From NCBI RefSeq assembly GCF_040120695.1, contig NZ_JBEEAC010000001.1:124001-188000 (forward strand): a DNA stretch of 64,000 bases, read 5' to 3'. Position 1 is the stretch's first letter; each line of letters starts with the position of its first letter. Position numbers and translations under genes: made by a program. The notes under the pieces were generated by a model, which was given only the letters and a program-made list of their open reading frames with translations, was not told the origin of the DNA and did no database searches. Origin of the DNA: Plantactinospora sp040120695 (GTDB lineage Bacteria; Actinomycetota; Actinomycetes; Mycobacteriales; Micromonosporaceae). Below, piece by piece: positions 26,341 through 35,059 of the stretch.

Positions 26341-26877
26341 ATGAGCGCAGAGTTCGTCCGGGACGCGGCGATGACCGCCGTCATCCTTGGCTTCTTCGCC
26401 TCCTCCTGGTTCGGGTGGGCCCAGGACAAGCCGCCGCCGCGCTGGCCGAGGTGGCTCGGCATCGGGTCCGGTGGGTCGATGCTGATTGCGGCCGCCGGCG
26501 GCCTGCTCGCCTGGCGGCACTGGACCGACGGCACCGCTTTCGACGCGGACACCAGTAAGGCGTTCGGGGTGGTCGTCGGCATCGAGTTCGGCGCCGCCGG
26601 CCTCGGCGCGGTGGCCCTGGCGCTGGTCCGGCACAGGGAGCTGATCCCCGCCTGGGTCGCACTCGTCGTCGGGTTGCACCTCTTTCCGGTGGCGGTGCTG
26701 ATGAACTATCCGCTCGTCCACCTACCGGCGGTCCTGGTGACCGTGGTGGCGCTGGTTGCCGTACCGGTGGCGCGGGCCCGGTCACTGCCGGTGAGTGCGG
26801 TGACCGGTGTCGGGTCCGGCGGCGCCCTGCTGGTCACTGCGCTGATTTCCCTGGCCAGCGCCCTGCTCTGGCCCTGA
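26341..26877 (+). CDS. Small integral membrane protein of unknown function
   Basis: A 178-residue protein with about five predicted transmembrane helices (approximately 8-27, 41-58, 75-95, 102-122 and 128-148, with a possible sixth at the C-terminus). No conserved catalytic motif is visible; charged residues are few and lie between the helices. I do not recognise the family. It follows the fds operon by about 100 bp, so read-through is possible, but nothing ties it to formate metabolism. Its last 96 bases overlap the 3' end of the convergent spermidine-synthase-like gene. Confidence 0.6.
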   Translation: MSAEFVRDAAMTAVILGFFASSWFGWAQDKPPPRWPRWLGIGSGGSMLIAAAGGLLAWRHWTDGTAFDADTSKAFGVVVGIEFGAAGLGAVALALVRHRELIPAWVALVVGLHLFPVAVLMNYPLVHLPAVLVTVVALVAVPVARARSLPVSAVTGVGSGGALLVTALISLASALLWP

Positions 26878-27723
26878 ACCAGTTCGCTGGTGCCGGTCCG
26901 GGCCGGGTGGTGCCGCCCACTCCGCGAGGTAGACCGTGTTGGTCGCCTCGCGGTCCTGTAGGTGGTTGTGGAAACGCACCACCTGCGCCACCGGCCTCGT
27001 GAAGACCTCGGCGAGGGTGCGGGTGAACTCCTCGTCCGGCGGGTCGTTCGACCAGAGCGCGAAGGCGCCGCCCGGCAGCAGGTGGTCGGTGAGCCGGCGC
27101 AGGCCCTCGCGGCGGTAGAACGCCGCGTGGCTCGGATGCAGGACCTGCCGTGGCGTGTGGTCGACGTCCAGGAGGACGGCGTCGAACCGCCGGCCCGGTG
27201 CGTCGGGATCGAATCCGGCCCCGTTGGCCATGGCGAAGAAGTCGCCGCAGACCAGCCGGGTGCGCGGGTCGGCAGTCAACTCGGCGGCGTGCGGCAACAA
27301 CCCTTCCCGGTGCCACTCGATCACCGCGCCGAGCCTCTCCACCACGGTCAGCGACCGCACCCGGGGATCGGCCAGCGCCGCGCGTGCGGTGTAGCCGAGC
27401 CCGAGTCCGCCGACCACCACGTCGAGGCCGGTGCCGGAGACCCGCGCCAGACCGAGCCGGGCGAGTTCGATCTCGGCCACCGGAAACAGACTGGACATCA
27501 GGAACTCGTCGCCGAGTTTTACCTCGTAGACGTCGATCCGCAGGGAGGGCTCCAGCCTCCGCCGGAGACTGATCGTGCCGATGGGCGTGTCGCGCCGGTC
27601 GATTTCCTCGAAGCGCGCGCTCAACCCGGGCCCACCCCTCCACCTCGTCCGCTTGGGCGGGATCGTATCGCCCGGCTCGGACGTCCATGCCGGGCGGGGC
27701 CACTCCGGGTGTACGGCGATCAC
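26782..27723 (-). CDS. Spermidine synthase-like (SpeE-fold) methyltransferase-superfamily protein
   Basis: A 313-residue protein with the Rossmann core of polyamine synthases: VVVGGLGLGYTARAAL (nucleotide-binding loop), LTVVERLGAVIEWHR, then DAVLLDVDHTPRQVLHP and LLPGGAFALWSNDPPDEEF. The polyamine-binding residues are not obviously conserved, so a methyltransferase or non-polyamine role is possible. I chose the GTG at 27723 because GAGGTG precedes it by four bases. A TTG at 27624 with GGAGGGG is an alternative. The last 35 or so residues are a low-complexity Gly/Gln/Arg tail that overlaps the membrane-protein gene on the other strand. It shares the region holding the 27771-27795 operator with the hydroxypyruvate isomerase operon. 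Confidence 0.68.
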   Translation of the reverse strand: MIAVHPEWPRPAWTSEPGDTIPPKRTRWRGGPGLSARFEEIDRRDTPIGTISLRRRLEPSLRIDVYEVKLGDEFLMSSLFPVAEIELARLGLARVSGTGLDVVVGGLGLGYTARAALADPRVRSLTVVERLGAVIEWHREGLLPHAAELTADPRTRLVCGDFFAMANGAGFDPDAPGRRFDAVLLDVDHTPRQVLHPSHAAFYRREGLRRLTDHLLPGGAFALWSNDPPDEEFTRTLAEVFTRPVAQVVRFHNHLQDREATNTVYLAEWAAPPGPDRHQRTGSGPEQGAGQGNQRSDQQGAAGPDTGHRTHRQ

Positions 27724-27770
27724 CTTGCACCTCGATCGGCTGCTGCGGCCGGGACTGGTGTACACTCACT

Positions 27771-27795
27771 TCCATACTGCATACAGAATTCTGTA
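27771..27795. promoter_or_regulatory. Predicted GntR operator(s), hydroxypyruvate isomerase operon
   Basis: TCCATACTGCATACA (27771-27785) matches TGCATACNGTATGCA at most positions. It overlaps a perfect TGCATAC half-site and a 14-bp palindrome, TACAGAATTCTGTA (27782-27795). The block sits about 40 bp before the hyi start and also upstream of the divergent SpeE-like gene. Confidence 0.6.
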
Positions 27796-27831
27796 GGTAA
27801 TCAAGTCTCGTCCAGCCGCTCGGGAGGACCC

Positions 27832-28683
27832 GTGCCCGCCCACCACCTCCGCTACGACGTGAACTGCTCGGTCCTCTTCACCGAACTGCCCCTGCTGGAA
27901 CGGCCGGCGGCGGCCAAGGCGGCCGGATTCGACGCCGTCGAGTTCTGGTGGCCGTTCACCGAGGCGGTGCCCCGGGCCTCCGAAGTGGAGGCGTTCCTCG
28001 CCGCCCTCCACGACGCCGACGTCCGACTGGTGGGGCTGAACTTCTTCGCCGGGGACCTGCCCGGCGGTGATCGGGGAGTGGTCTCCTGGCCGGCCCGGTC
28101 CGCCGAGTTCCGGGAGAACGTCGAACTGGTCGCGATGATCGGCGCCGCCACCGGCTGCCGGTCGTTCAACGCCCTCTACGGCAACCGGATCGCCGACCTG
28201 CACCCGAGCACGCAGGAGGAGACGGCAGTGGCCAATCTGGCCTTCGCCGCCGCCGCGGTGGCCCGGATCGGCGGCACGGTGCTCGTCGAGGCGGTCAGCG
28301 GCCCGCAGCCCTACCCGCTGCGTACCGCCGCCGACGTGGTCGCGGTACTCGACCAGCTGCTGGTCGAACGCGACATCCGCAACGTGGCCCTCCTCGCCGA
28401 CCTCTACCACCTCACCGTCAACGGCGACGACGTGCCCAAGGTGCTCGCCGAGTACGCCGACCGGATCGGGCACGTGCAGATCGCCGACGCGCCCGGCCGG
28501 CACGAGCCCGGCACCGGTGAGATCGACCTCGACGGCCAGCTCGACCAGCTCGAACGGGCCGGCTACCGGGGCTGGGTCGGCCTGGAATACCTGCCCAGCG
28601 GACCGAGCGCGGACAGCTTCGAGTGGCTGCCCCGGCACCGCCGGGGCGGCGGTGCCGACCAGACCAACGAAGGGGAGCGCTGA
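27832..28683 (+). CDS. hyi: Hydroxypyruvate isomerase
   Basis: A 283-residue TIM-barrel sugar-phosphate-isomerase-like enzyme interconverting hydroxypyruvate and tartronate semialdehyde. It opens LRYDVNCSVLFTELPLLER, the usual N-terminus of Hyi, and contains GFDAVEFWWPF, NALYGNR, EAVSGPQPYPL, LLADLYHLTVNGDD and IGHVQIADAPGRHEPGTGEI. The Glu, Asp, His and Glu metal ligands are in the expected strands. The GTG at 27832 has GGGAGG four bases upstream. It heads the hyi-glxR-glxK operon, the classical glycerate pathway of glyoxylate assimilation. Confidence 0.92.
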   Translation: MPAHHLRYDVNCSVLFTELPLLERPAAAKAAGFDAVEFWWPFTEAVPRASEVEAFLAALHDADVRLVGLNFFAGDLPGGDRGVVSWPARSAEFRENVELVAMIGAATGCRSFNALYGNRIADLHPSTQEETAVANLAFAAAAVARIGGTVLVEAVSGPQPYPLRTAADVVAVLDQLLVERDIRNVALLADLYHLTVNGDDVPKVLAEYADRIGHVQIADAPGRHEPGTGEIDLDGQLDQLERAGYRGWVGLEYLPSGPSADSFEWLPRHRRGGGADQTNEGER

Positions 28684-28684
28684 G

Positions 28685-29569
28685 ATGACCAGCATCGGTT
28701 TCATCGGCCTCGGCATCATGGGCGGTCCGATGGCCGTCAACCTGATCAAGGCCGGTCACGACGTCGTCGGCTACGACGTCAGCCCGGCCCGCAACGCCGC
28801 CTTGGACCAGGCCGGTGGCAAGGTCGCCGCCGGCATCGGCGAGCTGGTGCGGCAGGTCGACGTGGTGATCACGATGGTCCGCGACTCGGCCGACGTCGAG
28901 TCGGTCGCCCTGGGCGACTCCGGCATCCTGGCCAACGCCCGCCCCGGCCAGCTCTACGTCGACATGAGCAGCATCTCGCCGGGCACCTCCCGGCAGGTAG
29001 CCGAGGCCGCCCGGACCCTCTCCGTGCGGGTGCTGGACGCCCCGGTCAGCGGCGGCGAGGCGGGCGCGATCGAGGGCACCCTCTCCATCATGGTCGGTGG
29101 CGAGCCGGCGGACTTCGCCGCCGCCCGGCCGATCCTGGAGGTGCTGGGCGGCACCGTCGTGCACGTCGGTCCGGTCGGCGCCGGCCAGACCGTGAAGGCG
29201 GCCAACCAGCTCATCGTGGCCGGCACCATCGAGCTGGTCGCCGAGGCGATCGTCTTCCTCGAGGCGTACGGTGTGGACACCGAGGCGGCGGTCAGGGTGC
29301 TGGCCGGCGGCCTGGCCGGCAACCGCATCCTGGACCGTAAGGCGGCCGGGATGCTGGCCCGGCAGTTCCAGCCGGGCTTCCGGATCGACCTGCACCACAA
29401 GGACATGGGGATCGTCACCTCGGCGGCCCGGGAGGCCGGGGTGGTGATCCCGCTCGGTGCGACGGTCGCCCAGCTCATCGCCGCGCTCAAGGCACAGGGC
29501 GACGGCGGCCTCGACCACAGCGCGCTACTCAAACTGGTCCAGCAGCTCTCCGGCCGGTCCGCCGGCTGA
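28685..29569 (+). CDS. glxR: Tartronate semialdehyde reductase (2-hydroxy-3-oxopropionate reductase)
   Basis: A 294-residue beta-hydroxyacid dehydrogenase reducing tartronate semialdehyde to D-glycerate. The N-terminal Rossmann motif is GFIGLGIMGGPMAVNL. The substrate-binding loop reads LDAPVSGGEAGA, and the catalytic Lys lies in VKAANQLIVAG, all signature features of the family. The ATG follows the hyi stop by a single base, so the two are co-translated. It directly uses the product of the glyoxylate carboligase encoded at 49794-51497. Confidence 0.94.
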   Translation: MTSIGFIGLGIMGGPMAVNLIKAGHDVVGYDVSPARNAALDQAGGKVAAGIGELVRQVDVVITMVRDSADVESVALGDSGILANARPGQLYVDMSSISPGTSRQVAEAARTLSVRVLDAPVSGGEAGAIEGTLSIMVGGEPADFAAARPILEVLGGTVVHVGPVGAGQTVKAANQLIVAGTIELVAEAIVFLEAYGVDTEAAVRVLAGGLAGNRILDRKAAGMLARQFQPGFRIDLHHKDMGIVTSAAREAGVVIPLGATVAQLIAALKAQGDGGLDHSALLKLVQQLSGRSAG

Positions 29570-29582
29570 GCACGTCGCGCCG

Positions 29583-30758
29583 ATGGGGCACGTCCTACTG
29601 GCACCGGACAAGTTCAAGGGCTCGCTGACCGCCGCCGAGGTCGTCCACCATCTGTCCGCCGGGCTACGCCGGGCCGCACCCGGCATCGAGGTACGCGGCT
29701 TCCCGGTCGCCGACGGCGGTGACGGCACCCTCGACGCGGCGGTCTCGGCCGGCTTCCACCGGATCCCGGTCTCCGTCGCCGGCCCGACCGGGATCCCGGT
29801 ACGCACCGCCGTCGGGTACGCCGACGGCGTGGCCGTGGTCGAGCTGGCGGACGCCTGCGGGCTGCGCCGGCTGCCGGCCGGGGTACCCGCTCCGCTGCAC
29901 GCGAGCAGTCGTGGTGCCGGCGAGGCGATCCGGGCGGCGCTGGAGTACGGGTGTGCCGAGGTGGTACTCGGGCTGGGCGGCAGCGCAAGTACCGACGGCG
30001 GGGCGGGGCTGGTCGGCGCGCTCGGCGTACGCCTGCTGGACGAACGCGGCGCGGAGTTGCCGGACGGCGGTGCGGCGCTGCGCCGCCTGCACCGGGTGGA
30101 CCTGACCGGGCTGCATCCGGCGGTCCGGCGTACCCGGTTCGTGGTGGCCGGAGACGTGGACAACCCGCTGCTCGGCCCGACCGGTGCCGCCGCCGTGTAC
30201 GGCCCGCAGAAGGGGGCGTCCGCCGACGACGTCGCGGTACTGGAGGCGGGTCTGACCCGCTGGGCCGATCTGGTCGAGCCGGCGATCCGGGCGGCGGGTC
30301 CGCCCTGCGCCACCCCGGGCCCCCGGGTCAGGGACCGGGCCGGTGCGGGCGCGGCCGGCGGGGTCGGGTTCGCCGCGCTCGGCTTCCTCGGTGCGCGGTT
30401 CCGGCCCGGCATCGAACTGCTGCTCGACCTGCTGGGCTTTCCCGAGGCGGTGGCCGGCGCCGACCTGGTGGTCACCGGGGAAGGATCGCTGGACGCGCAG
30501 AGCCTGCACGGCAAGGCGCCGGTCGGGGTGGCCGGGGCTGCCGCCCGGGCCGGCGTGCCCACCGTGGCCGTCGCCGGCCAGGTCAGCGTCGGCCCGGAGG
30601 AACTGCGGGACGCCGGCATTCAGGCGGTCTACCCGCTGACCTCGGTCGAACCGGACCCGGCGGCCTGCCTGCACCGCGCCGCCGAGCTGGTCGAAAAGGT
30701 CGCGGAGCTGCTCGCCGCCGACTGGCTGGAACCGTCCGGGCAGGTCCGGCGGCGCTGA
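29583..30758 (+). CDS. glxK: Glycerate 2-kinase
   Basis: A 391-residue kinase of the GlxK/GarK family that phosphorylates D-glycerate to 2-phosphoglycerate, feeding glycolysis. The family N-terminus is VLLAPDKFKGSLTAAEV, then PVADGGDGTLDA, LGLGGSASTDGGAG, YGPQKGAS and VVTGEGSLDAQSLHGKAPVGV near the C-terminus. The ATG at 29583 lies 13 bp after the glxR stop; the ribosome site is weak, so coupling to glxR is likely. It is the last gene of the operon. Confidence 0.94.
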   Translation: MGHVLLAPDKFKGSLTAAEVVHHLSAGLRRAAPGIEVRGFPVADGGDGTLDAAVSAGFHRIPVSVAGPTGIPVRTAVGYADGVAVVELADACGLRRLPAGVPAPLHASSRGAGEAIRAALEYGCAEVVLGLGGSASTDGGAGLVGALGVRLLDERGAELPDGGAALRRLHRVDLTGLHPAVRRTRFVVAGDVDNPLLGPTGAAAVYGPQKGASADDVAVLEAGLTRWADLVEPAIRAAGPPCATPGPRVRDRAGAGAAGGVGFAALGFLGARFRPGIELLLDLLGFPEAVAGADLVVTGEGSLDAQSLHGKAPVGVAGAAARAGVPTVAVAGQVSVGPEELRDAGIQAVYPLTSVEPDPAACLHRAAELVEKVAELLAADWLEPSGQVRRR

Positions 30759-30851
30759 CCCGGGTCGCCACCCCGGGGCGGCCAGGCGGGCTGCTCACGC
30801 TCCGGTGGACGTCGCCTGAACTGGGTAGACGCGACACAGACACGATTACGG

Positions 30852-31190
30852 TCAGTCAGTGGGACCGCCGAGGTCGCTGCTTCCGCCCTCCGCGGTGAAC
30901 CACACGATCACCGAGAGCAGGACAGCGAACAGGCCGAAGCAGGCACCAACCAAGACGGACGGCTTGCCCAGGGCCGCCGCGACACTGAGTGCGCCGCCAC
31001 CTACAGCAAAGATGCCGGTGAACTGCACCCGCTCGCGCCACCCCTGGTGTTCGGCCACATACGACCAGACGGTCGCGGCGACGATGCCGCAGCCGAGAAC
31101 GATTCCGCCGGCCACGGTCTCAAAGACGCCCCCGATTATGAAGCCGATAACGGCACCAGCGGCGACGGCCGAAGCAATCCCTTTCGTCAC
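30852..31190 (-). CDS. Small membrane protein of unknown function
   Basis: A protein of about 112 residues made almost entirely of three or four hydrophobic helices (AVAAGAVIGFIIGGVFETVA, then IVLGCGIVAATVWSYVA, and two more after QGWRERVQF). The sequence has no recognisable motif. The start is uncertain: GTG at 31190 or 31196, neither with a clear ribosome site; a GATACGCT shortly upstream could be a -10 for a leaderless message. It is convergent with glxK and downstream of the MoeA-like gene on its own strand. Confidence 0.5.
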   Translation of the reverse strand: MTKGIASAVAAGAVIGFIIGGVFETVAGGIVLGCGIVAATVWSYVAEHQGWRERVQFTGIFAVGGGALSVAAALGKPSVLVGACFGLFAVLLSVIVWFTAEGGSSDLGGPTD

Positions 31191-31279
31191 GGCCACAAAG
31201 CACAGCGTATCGATGCCTGTCCAGTTGCTTGTTCTCCCGCGGGCCGCCGGAGACGGGCCGCCGGAGACGGGCCGCCGGC

Positions 31280-32491
31280 TCAGGCCGTGGCGGCGACCAC
31301 CGGCCGGAACGGGACCGGAGCCGGCGAGGTCAGCGCGGTCTCGGCGGCCGGCAGCGCAAGCAACTCGACCTCCGCGCCGGCCCAGCCGGGCGGGACGACC
31401 GCGAGCGCGTCCGCCCCTGCGGCGCCCCAGAGCGAACCGGGGCGGTCGTGCCCGACCGGAATCGCCGCCGACCCGTCCCGGGCCACCGGCACCAACCGGG
31501 TGTCCCGGTCGTGCGGTGCTACCGGACCGGCCAGCGTCGCGGTCAGGTTCGCCGGTTCGGTACGCCCGGCGAGCCGGCCGAGCAGCGGGGAGAGCAGGGT
31601 CAGCGCGGCGACCAGGGCCGCGTACGGGTTGCCGGGCAGCCCGACCACGAACCGGCCGTCCGGCAGGCCGGCCAGGAGTTGGGGGTGGCCCGGCCGGCAG
31701 GCGACGCCGCGTACCGGTACCTCGGCGGCGAGCGTGTCCAGGGCCCGGCGCAGGTGGTCGGCGGCGCCGGCCGAGGTTGCTCCACAGACCACCAGCACGT
31801 CGGCGTCGGAGCGCAGCAACGCGGCGACCAGCGCCGAGGCGTCGTCGGCGATCCGGGTGGACCAGGCCAGCTCGGCTCCGGCGGCCCGGATCAGTCCCGG
31901 CAGCATCGGCCCGATCGCGTCCCGGACCTGTCCGGCCGTCGGGATGCCGGCGGTGCGCAGCTCCGCTCCGGTCAGCACGATGCCGATCCGGGGGTGCCGG
32001 TGCACGGTCAGGGTGTCGTGGCCGAGGCTGGCGGCCAGGCCGAGCACGACCGGGTTGACCACCGTGCCGGCGGGCAGCACCTCCTGACCCACCGGACAGT
32101 CCTCGCCCCTGCGGCGTACGTGCCGGCCCCGCTCGATCTCGCCGTGGACGGTCCGGTCCGTTCGGGTCGCCCGCTCGTACGGCAGTACGGCGTCGGCGCC
32201 GGCCGGCACCACGGCACCGGTGCCGATCTCGACGGCGTCCCCGGCGGTCAGCGGTGCCGGTATGCCCGGATCGCCGGCCAGTACCCGTCCGGTGAGCCGC
32301 CACGGGCCGGGTCCCGCCACCGCGTATCCGTCCATCGCGGCGCAGTGGTACGCCGGCAGCGGGGCCAGCGCGACCAGCGGCACCGCCAGGGCGGAGCCGA
32401 CCGCCTCGGACAGGGCCCGTTGGACGGTGCCGAGTGGCCGGGCGATCTCCCGGGCGCACCGCCGCGCCTCGTACCAGGCGACGGCGCTCAT
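31280..32491 (-). CDS. MoeA-like molybdopterin molybdenumtransferase
   Basis: A 403-residue MoeA-family protein that should insert molybdate into adenylated molybdopterin for the formate dehydrogenase. Landmarks are AYHCAAMDGYAVAG (domain III entry), EIGTGAVVPAGADAVLPYE, GIVLTGAELRTAG with GQVRDAIGP, and GLPGNPYAALVA. The usual GGVSVGxxD loop reads CGATSAGAADHLRRAL, so part of the active-site loop is divergent. Activity could therefore differ, or the protein may be a dedicated insertase. It is divergent from the OFA transporter gene, and the shared promoter carries the predicted operator, placing it in the oxalate regulon. Confidence 0.82.
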   Translation of the reverse strand: MSAVAWYEARRCAREIARPLGTVQRALSEAVGSALAVPLVALAPLPAYHCAAMDGYAVAGPGPWRLTGRVLAGDPGIPAPLTAGDAVEIGTGAVVPAGADAVLPYERATRTDRTVHGEIERGRHVRRRGEDCPVGQEVLPAGTVVNPVVLGLAASLGHDTLTVHRHPRIGIVLTGAELRTAGIPTAGQVRDAIGPMLPGLIRAAGAELAWSTRIADDASALVAALLRSDADVLVVCGATSAGAADHLRRALDTLAAEVPVRGVACRPGHPQLLAGLPDGRFVVGLPGNPYAALVAALTLLSPLLGRLAGRTEPANLTATLAGPVAPHDRDTRLVPVARDGSAAIPVGHDRPGSLWGAAGADALAVVPPGWAGAEVELLALPAAETALTSPAPVPFRPVVAATA

Positions 32492-32646
32492 CGCGCGGCG
32501 TCCCGGATCGGTGGCCTCAGCCCGCTCATGCCGCTCTCCTCGCCGCGTCGCCGACGTGATGACATCGGGGGAACCCGACCGGTCGATCCGTTCGCCCGCA
32601 GATCGACCTGGACAGCCGCCCCTCGGTGGTAGAGAATAGTGCACTC

Positions 32647-32661
32647 ACCATACAGTATACA
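32647..32661. promoter_or_regulatory. Predicted GntR operator between moeA-like gene and OFA transporter
   Basis: ACCATACAGTATACA contains the perfect core ATACAGTAT (32650-32658). It is 22 bp before the transporter start and could control both divergent genes. Confidence 0.65.
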
Positions 32662-32682
32662 GTGGCCAGTTGGAGGCACCAG

Positions 32683-34056
32683 ATGACGGACTCCAGCAAC
32701 GACACGGCGGTGCGCGAGATCAGCGACCTCTACGGCCGCCGCTACCGGATCGGCGAGAGCGACCGGGCCCTGCTGGGCCGGTCCCGGGCGTGGATGCTGC
32801 TGCTGCCCTGGGCCGCGATGCTGGCGATCAGCCTCTTCCAGTACGGCTACGGCGCCGCGCTGCCCACCCTGATCGAGGCGAACGGCTGGAGCCTGTGGCA
32901 GGCGTTCGCCGTACTCGCACTCTGGGTGATCTGCCAGGCGGGCAGTTCACCACTGGCCGGGTGGTGGTACCGGCGACTCGGCCGCCGGCTGGCCGTACCG
33001 ATGCTCGTCGGCGCCGCCTGCTGCCTCACCGCACTGCTCACCCTGGCGCACCGGGCCGACCTCGCCACCGTGTTGCTCGGCTACTCGGTGCTCGGCGGCA
33101 TCGGCGCCGGACTCGTCTACCTGACCTGCATCGCCTGCGTCACCGAGTGGTTCCCGGAGCGGATCGCCGGCCGGGTGGCGGTGGTCGGCGCCGCGTTCGG
33201 CTACGGGTCGATCCCGTTCGTCGTGCTCGCCGGTTACGGCCTGGACGCCGGCAACCGGACGACGATGCTGACCGGGACCGCCGTCGCCGTGTTCGCGGTG
33301 GTGACCGCCTGCGGCGTGCTGATGCGCAAGCCGCCCCGCAACTGGTGGCCGGCGCAGATCGACCCGCAGCGCTGGGCCGTCGACCGGCGGATCAACCGCA
33401 GCATCCCGCACAACCGCCCCGCCGCCCGCCCCTACCCGCCCCGCGCGGCGGTACGCAGCGGAATGCTGCCGCTGATGTTCGTGGTGGTGGTACTCACCGC
33501 GACGATGGCGCTGTTCGACATCGCGTACCTGGCCGGCGCCGCGTACACCCAGGGGTTGCCGGCGCTGACCCTGGTGGCCGGGATCGGCGCGCTGGCCGCG
33601 TCGAACGGCATCGGCCGGGCGGTGACCAGCTCGCTCTCCGACCGGATCGGCCGGCGCGGCACCCTCGGCCTCTCCCTGCTGGTCGGCGGGATTGCCCAGT
33701 TCGGCCTGCTCGCGGCGGCGGCCAACGACAACCACCCGGCCGCCGTGGCGGGCTTCGCCGCGCTGGCCGGCGCGGGCACCGGAGCCGGCTACTCGCTGCT
33801 GGTCAGCCTGGTCCGGGACTGGTTCGGTGACGCTGCCACGGTGCCGAACTACGGCATCGTCTACACCGGCAAGGCGCTCGGCGGACTGCTCGGCATCGTG
33901 CTGGCCGGGCTGGTGGTGACCACTCCGGATTCGGTGGTGCCGTTCCTGGTGGCCGGTTCGCTGGGGCTGTTCGGTGCGGCGCTGACCCGCTGGATGCGCC
34001 AGCCCGGACTGGCGATGGTCCGGCTGCCGTCGCCGCTGCCCGCAGATCGGCTCTAG
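32683..34056 (+). CDS. OFA-family MFS transporter (oxalate/formate type)
   Basis: A 457-residue major-facilitator protein with 12 predicted helices. Features typical of the oxalate/formate antiporter family are the N-terminal LPWAAMLAISLFQYGYGAAL helix, the WSLWQAFAVLALW segment, an early GWWYRRLGRR loop and SDRIGRRGTLGLSLL between helices 8 and 9. In this island it is the prime candidate for oxalate uptake, possibly in exchange for formate. GGAGG lies six bases before the ATG and the predicted operator just upstream. Specificity cannot be read from the sequence; other small dicarboxylates or monocarboxylates are possible. Confidence 0.85.
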   Translation: MTDSSNDTAVREISDLYGRRYRIGESDRALLGRSRAWMLLLPWAAMLAISLFQYGYGAALPTLIEANGWSLWQAFAVLALWVICQAGSSPLAGWWYRRLGRRLAVPMLVGAACCLTALLTLAHRADLATVLLGYSVLGGIGAGLVYLTCIACVTEWFPERIAGRVAVVGAAFGYGSIPFVVLAGYGLDAGNRTTMLTGTAVAVFAVVTACGVLMRKPPRNWWPAQIDPQRWAVDRRINRSIPHNRPAARPYPPRAAVRSGMLPLMFVVVVLTATMALFDIAYLAGAAYTQGLPALTLVAGIGALAASNGIGRAVTSSLSDRIGRRGTLGLSLLVGGIAQFGLLAAAANDNHPAAVAGFAALAGAGTGAGYSLLVSLVRDWFGDAATVPNYGIVYTGKALGGLLGIVLAGLVVTTPDSVVPFLVAGSLGLFGAALTRWMRQPGLAMVRLPSPLPADRL

Positions 34057-34137
34057 TGCGGACGGAGGCTGGTCGGCCCTACCGTGGAACGGGCCGACCG
34101 GCCGGGTGAGACCGAGCGAGGACGGTGGTGGGGCGGA

Positions 34138-34986
34138 ATGGGACGGGTGACGAGCCGGCGCCGGCTGGTCCGGATCGTCGACGGCGTGGTCAGCGAGCCG
34201 GTGGACACGCTGGCAGCGGAGGAGCCGATGGAGATCCGGGTGAACGGGCGTTCCCTGGTGGTGACCATGCGGACCCCGGGGGACGACTTCGACCTGGCGG
34301 CCGGCTTTCTGGTCAGCGAGGGCGTGGTGCGCGGCGCCGCTGAGATCGCCGGCATCCGCTACTGCGCGGGTGCCACCGCTGACGGGGTCAACACCTACAA
34401 CGTGGTCGACGTGGTGCTGGCGGCCGGAGTGGCGCCACCGGACCCGTCGCTGGAGCGAAACTTCTACACCACCTCGTCCTGCGGACTCTGCGGCAAGGCC
34501 AGCCTGGACGCGGTGCGGACCAGCGCGGCCTGGTCGGTGGCCGACGACCCGGTGCGGCTCGACCCCGATGTGCTCAGCGCGCTGCCCGACGCCCTGCGGG
34601 CCGCGCAGCGGGTCTTCGACCGCACCGGCGGGCTACACGCCGCGGCGCTCTTCTCCGCCGCCGGCCGGCTGCACTGCCTGCGCGAGGACGTCGGCCGGCA
34701 CAACGCGGTGGACAAGGTCGTCGGTTGGGCGCTGCGCGACGGGCGGGTACCGCTGCGCGGCACCGTGTTGATGGTCAGCGGACGGGCCTCGTTCGAGCTG
34801 GTGCAGAAGGCGGTGATGGCCGGCGTCCCGGCGCTGGCCGCGGTCTCCGCGCCCTCCTCGCTCGCCGCCGACCTGGCCTCGGAGGCCGGGCTGACCCTGG
34901 TCGGCTTCCTCCGGGGCAGCTCGATGAACGTCTACGCCGGAGCGCACCGGCTGACCGAGCGGCCCCCGGCGACCCTGTCCGCCTGA
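34138..34986 (+). CDS. fdhD: Formate dehydrogenase accessory sulfurtransferase FdhD
   Basis: A 282-residue FdhD, which transfers sulfur from a cysteine desulfurase to the molybdenum cofactor of formate dehydrogenase and is essential for its activity. The conserved Cys-x-x-Cys loop is SSCGLCGKAS, with the Moco-binding RLHCLREDVGRHNAVDKVVG and VSGRASFELVQKA following. I chose the ATG at 34138 because upstream codons encode a non-conserved charged leader; the ribosome site (GGCGGA) is moderate. It follows the transporter by 80 bp, probably as one operon. A strong hairpin closes the unit. Confidence 0.94.
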   Translation: MGRVTSRRRLVRIVDGVVSEPVDTLAAEEPMEIRVNGRSLVVTMRTPGDDFDLAAGFLVSEGVVRGAAEIAGIRYCAGATADGVNTYNVVDVVLAAGVAPPDPSLERNFYTTSSCGLCGKASLDAVRTSAAWSVADDPVRLDPDVLSALPDALRAAQRVFDRTGGLHAAALFSAAGRLHCLREDVGRHNAVDKVVGWALRDGRVPLRGTVLMVSGRASFELVQKAVMAGVPALAAVSAPSSLAADLASEAGLTLVGFLRGSSMNVYAGAHRLTERPPATLSA

Positions 34987-35008
34987 CAGTTCGGGGCGGG
35001 AGGTGCGC

Positions 35009-35042
35009 GGTCCGGACGGTGGTGTCGGACACCGTCCGGACC
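35009..35042. terminator. Bidirectional terminator hairpin between fdhD and sucD
   Basis: A perfect 13-bp inverted repeat, GGTCCGGACGGTG and CACCGTCCGGACC, flanks an 8-base loop between two convergent genes. There is no T-run on either side, as is common in high-GC actinomycetes. Confidence 0.7.
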
Positions 35043-35059
35043 GGCGCCGCCGACGCGGA

